Below, one piece after another: positions 13,500 through 15,612 of a DNA stretch of 15,612 nt (position 1 is its first letter; each line of letters starts with the position of its first letter). The stretch is from JBBDNT01 sp040877445 (GTDB lineage: Bacteria > Planctomycetota > Planctomycetia > Planctomycetales > Planctomycetaceae), in contig JBBDNT010000233.1 of NCBI GenBank assembly GCA_040877445.1, forward strand, positions 1 to 15,612, written 5' to 3'. The position numbers were made by a program, and so were the translations under genes. The notes below the pieces were generated by a model that was not told the origin of the DNA, did no database searches, and was given only the letters and a program-made list of their open reading frames with translations.

Positions 13500-14310
13500 G
13501 GATCTTCCTTCCCATCAGTGCCCATCCGTGCTACCAACGTCTGAAGTTTTCGCGGCGTGCGCAAATTCTCCGACCACGGATGACACCGATGGCACGGAAA
13601 TCCGAAGGCTGGAATCACCACGACGACACCACGGCACGAAGCACGGAACTGCGAGGTCCGCGGCAATTCGCTTTCTTCGCACCGCAAACGTTCGACTTCC
13701 GTTCTTTCCGCGCGAATTTTCGACCACGGATTCCACTGATGGGCACTGATGAGAAGCGGGTCTTTCGGCCGGTTCCTCTCCGCGACCTCGGCGGCCTCTG
13801 CGGTTTCGAAGAAGCCGGGTTGCAGTCGTCGAAGATTGCGAACCGCCGAGTGCGCCGAGGGCGCCGAGGAACGGGAGCGCGAAGCCATCGAGGTACCGGC
13901 CCTGCCGCGACTTTCGACCATCGGGTTTCGCTCGTCGGCGAGGGTCGGACAGCAGATATCCGTGTCGATCCGTGCGATCCGTGCGATCCGTGGTGAAAAC
14001 CGCTTCGGTTGCGGCTGTGCCGCGCTGGGTCATCCGTGGTCGCGAATTCGCGCAGAAAGTGCGGACGTGAAACGATGGCGCTGCGACGAGAAACGACTTC
14101 GAGGACTCGTTCTTCGTTTCTTCGTGATTTGGAGGTTCGATCGCCTCCCCCCGCTGACGCGGGAGGCTCGCCATGCTTGTTTTCTTTGCGCACCTTGGCG
14201 GCCCTTGGCGACTTTGCGTCGAAACTCGCCTTTGGTTGCGGCTTCGCCGCGCCGTGGAATCCGTGGTCGAAAATTCGCGCAGAGAACACAGAATCCGATC
14301 GCCAGAACTT
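13500..14310. repeat. Mosaic of dispersed intergenic repeats
   Basis: No gene is credible. The stretch is built from fragments of several repeat types. A 27-base sequence (GCGCGAATTTTCGACCACGG...) stands at 13710-13736 and exactly inverted at 14254-14280, with a diverged copy near 13562-13597. Two roughly 55-base direct copies begin GGTTGCGGCT (about 14006-14059 and 14233-14285). There is a triple TCCGTGCGA-like tandem (about 13966-13995). A 23-base sequence at 14145-14167 is shared with 11869-11891. A TTTGCGTCGAAAC block (about 14213-14225) is shared with the inverted repeat between tsf and pyrH. Confidence 0.8.
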
Positions 14311-14314
14311 CGGT

Positions 14315-14344
14315 TTGACATTCCCCCCGCGGCGACCGTATCAT
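14315..14344 (+). promoter_or_regulatory. Promoter of the cimA leader
   Basis: TTGACA (14315-14320, perfect -35), an 18-base spacer, TATCAT (14339-14344, 5 of 6 to the -10 consensus). Transcription would start near 14351, about 38 bases before the leader ORF and 280 bases before cimA. This is the strongest promoter match in the window. Confidence 0.75.
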
Positions 14345-14388
14345 GATCGAATTCGATCCGGACGTACAAGGTTCTCGAGGTTCTTCCA

Positions 14389-14490
14389 GTGTCCCGCGTC
14401 GCCGTCGATATCCGCATTCGCAGCGTGGCGGTCCCGGTCGTTCGGGGCGGCATCGCCATTATCATCGCACAACCTGGCGCGCGACTCTGA
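14389..14490 (+). CDS. Branched-chain amino acid leader peptide (attenuator)
   Basis: 33-codon ORF starting GTG at 14389, with GAGG (14377-14380) 8 bases upstream, stopping TGA at 14488-14490. The peptide contains six Val and six Ile after the start, including VAVPVV (codons 13-18) and IAIII (codons 22-26), then AQPGARL. Both the composition and the order, Val cluster then Ile run then a short Pro/Gly/Ala tail, resemble the E. coli ilvGMEDA leader peptide. It is the sensing element of a predicted attenuator: slow Ile-tRNA or Val-tRNA supply would stall the ribosome on these codons. It lies between a strong promoter and an intrinsic terminator, upstream of an isoleucine pathway gene. Too short for usual gene callers. 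Confidence 0.82.
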   Translation: MSRVAVDIRIRSVAVPVVRGGIAIIIAQPGARL

Positions 14491-14533
14491 GGCGGTTCGA
14501 TTCAATCAGAATTCCACCTCCCCTCGGGTCGCG
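14480..14533 (+). promoter_or_regulatory. Predicted antiterminator of the cimA attenuator
   Basis: RNA 14480-14492 (CGCGACUCUGAGG) can pair with 14522-14533 (CCUCGGGUCGCG): 12 base pairs including one G-U, with U14488 bulged. This consumes most of the 5' arm of the terminator (14520-14528), so the two structures exclude each other. The 5' strand begins about 14 bases past the last Ile codon (14464-14466) and overlaps the leader stop codon. A ribosome stalled at Ile would leave it free, whereas one reaching the stop would cover it. Confidence 0.75.
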
Positions 14534-14552
14534 ACGGCCCGAGGGGATTTTT
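14520..14552 (+). terminator. Intrinsic terminator in the cimA leader
   Basis: CCCCTCGGG (14520-14528), loop TCGCGACGG, CCCGAGGGG (14538-14546), a perfect 9-bp stem followed by A and five T (14548-14552). It lies 30 bases after the leader peptide stop and 77 bases before the cimA ATG, the position of an attenuator terminator rather than a gene-end terminator. Confidence 0.9.
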
Positions 14553-14629
14553 CGTTGATGCATCGTAATCCCACCGGGCGCCGCCAGTGGGCTTGTAACG
14601 ACTGACGACTGACCGCGGACAACGGACAA

Positions 14630-15612
14630 ATGCGCATCGAAACCTACGACACCACCCTCCGCGACGGCAGCCAGGGGGAAGGCNNNNNNNNNNGCTGTCG
14701 AACCCCAAGGACGCGGAGTATTTCCGCCGCGTCGCCGAGATGGACCTCGCGCACGCCAAGGTCGCCGCCTTCGGCATGACCCGCCGCCGGGGCATCTCCG
14801 CCGCCGAAGACACCGGCATGGTTGCCCTCCGCGATTCGCACGCGCCGGTGGTGACGATCGTCGGCAAGACGTGGGACTTGCATGTGCGGGAAGTCCTCCG
14901 CGTCGACGAAGCGGAGAACCTCGCCATGATCCGCGATTCGATTTCTTTCATCGCGAACGGATCGCGGGAAGTGATCTACGATGCCGAGCACTTCTTCGAC
15001 GGCTTCCGCGCCAATCCCGAGTTCGCGCTCCGCACCATTCGCGAGGCCGAGAAGGCCGGGGCGCGGATCGTCGTGCTGTGCGACACGAACGGCGGCAGCC
15101 TGCCGGAATGGATCGCCCAGTGCGTCGAGGCGGCCCGCGCCGCGCTGTCGATCCCGGTCGGCATCCACACCCATAACGACTGCGAACTGGCGATCGCCAA
15201 CTCGCTCGCCGCCGTCGATCGCGGGGCGATCCAGGTGCAGGGGACGATCAACGGCATCGGCGAGCGGTGCGGCAACGCCGATCTCGTCAGCGTGATCGCG
15301 AATCTCGTCTTGAAGAAGCAGCACGAGTGCCTCGTTCCCGGCGGCGTGCAGCGGCTGACCAAGCTGTCGCGGTACGTCTACGAGATCGCGAACCTCAATC
15401 TCCGCGCGTCGCAGCCGTTCGTCGGCGCGAGCGCCTTCGCCCACAAGGGGGGCATGCACGTCCATGCGGTGAACCGGTTGGCGTCGAGCTACGAGCACAT
15501 CGACCCCGCGACCGTGGGGAACGAACGCCGCGTGCTGGTCAGCGAACTGTCCGGCCGGTCGAACATCGTCGCCAAGACGACGAAGTACAAGCTCGACCAG
15601 GACCGCGAGCTG
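14630..15612 (+). CDS. cimA: Citramalate synthase, partial at the window end and gapped
   Basis: DRE-TIM metallolyase that condenses acetyl-CoA with pyruvate to (R)-citramalate, the entry to threonine-independent isoleucine synthesis. Motifs: YDTTLRDGSQGEG at the N-terminus (metal-binding Asp), SNPKDAEYF, VVLCDTNGGSLPEW, HTHNDCELAIAN (15166 onward, metal-binding His pair), GTINGIGERCGNADL, FAHKGGMHVHAV and SELSGRSN. These favour CimA over LeuA. Ten N at 14684-14693 replace what should be roughly 27-29 codons (VSFSxEDK...YIEGG-type segment). The flanks are in different frames across the 10 N, so the true gap length must be 2 modulo 3. The ORF continues beyond 15612. A branched-chain attenuator lies directly upstream. 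Confidence 0.92.
14684..14693. other. Assembly gap (10 N)
   Basis: Placeholder gap inside cimA. The protein jumps from GSQGEG to LSNPKD, which are about 28 residues apart in the family, so the real missing sequence is probably near 80 bases. Confidence 0.95.

Noticed and set aside
13515..14465. 316-codon minus-strand frame and its overlapping plus-strand frames
   Set aside because: These are translations of dispersed repeats (TDDTDG, HPWSKIRAEN type strings) that commonly yield spurious proteins, and they overlap in several frames.
14488..14513. tRNA T-arm-like sequence GGTTCGATTC
   Set aside because: No matching acceptor, D or anticodon arms can be drawn around it, and it lies in the loop of the attenuator. 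A similar GGAGGTTCGATC stretch at about 14130 also fails.
14520..14552. Terminator as the end of an upstream gene
   Set aside because: No plus-strand gene ends before it except the 33-codon leader; the mutually exclusive pairing with 14480-14492 favours an attenuator.

Overview
The window looks like a chromosome segment of a planctomycete (Planctomycetota). The evidence is high GC with strongly GC-ending codons, lipoproteins and AAA ATPases of a planctomycete style, an EF-Ts in which the usual TDFVAR motif reads ESAPVG, and a dense load of short intergenic palindromes of kinds I associate with that phylum. This is inference; no 16S gene is present. A 10-N assembly gap lies at 14684-14693, so this is a draft or metagenomic contig.

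Layout, left to right. A minus-strand block (271-3698) reads in the order lipoprotein, AAA+ ATPase with a winged-helix-like N-terminal region, TPR lipoprotein. A 456-base spacer follows with tandem 19-base repeats and the 3' end (domain V and VI) of a group II intron without its reverse transcriptase. Next is a minus-strand class III aminotransferase (4155-5558) that carries an in-frame 17-residue insertion encoded by a palindrome between 8-base direct repeats. A 600-base spacer holds a four-hairpin array and a good sigma70-type promoter, and leads into the plus-strand core genes rpsB, tsf and pyrH. The spacers between these three genes are filled by a 15-bp-stem palindrome and by a roughly 190-base AT-rich inverted repeat. 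Then come a 142-base cloverleaf-like element, a secreted Gln/Tyr/Pro-rich protein with a clear terminator, and a membrane-anchored SpoIIE/RsbU-type PP2C phosphatase. A Xre/MbcA-type antitoxin is followed by a RES-domain toxin gene broken by a one-base deletion. A convergent four-helix membrane protein and about 850 bases of mosaic repeats follow. The window ends inside cimA (citramalate synthase).

The most interesting item is the cimA leader (about 14315-14629). It has a TTGACA-18-TATCAT promoter and a 33-codon leader ORF with a ribosome binding site. The encoded peptide is packed with Val and Ile and ends in an Ile-rich run resembling the E. coli ilv leader peptide. An intrinsic terminator with a U tract follows. 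A 12-bp alternative pairing overlaps the leader stop codon and would consume the 5' arm of the terminator. Together these make a complete ribosome-mediated branched-chain amino acid attenuator controlling the first step of the citramalate route to isoleucine.
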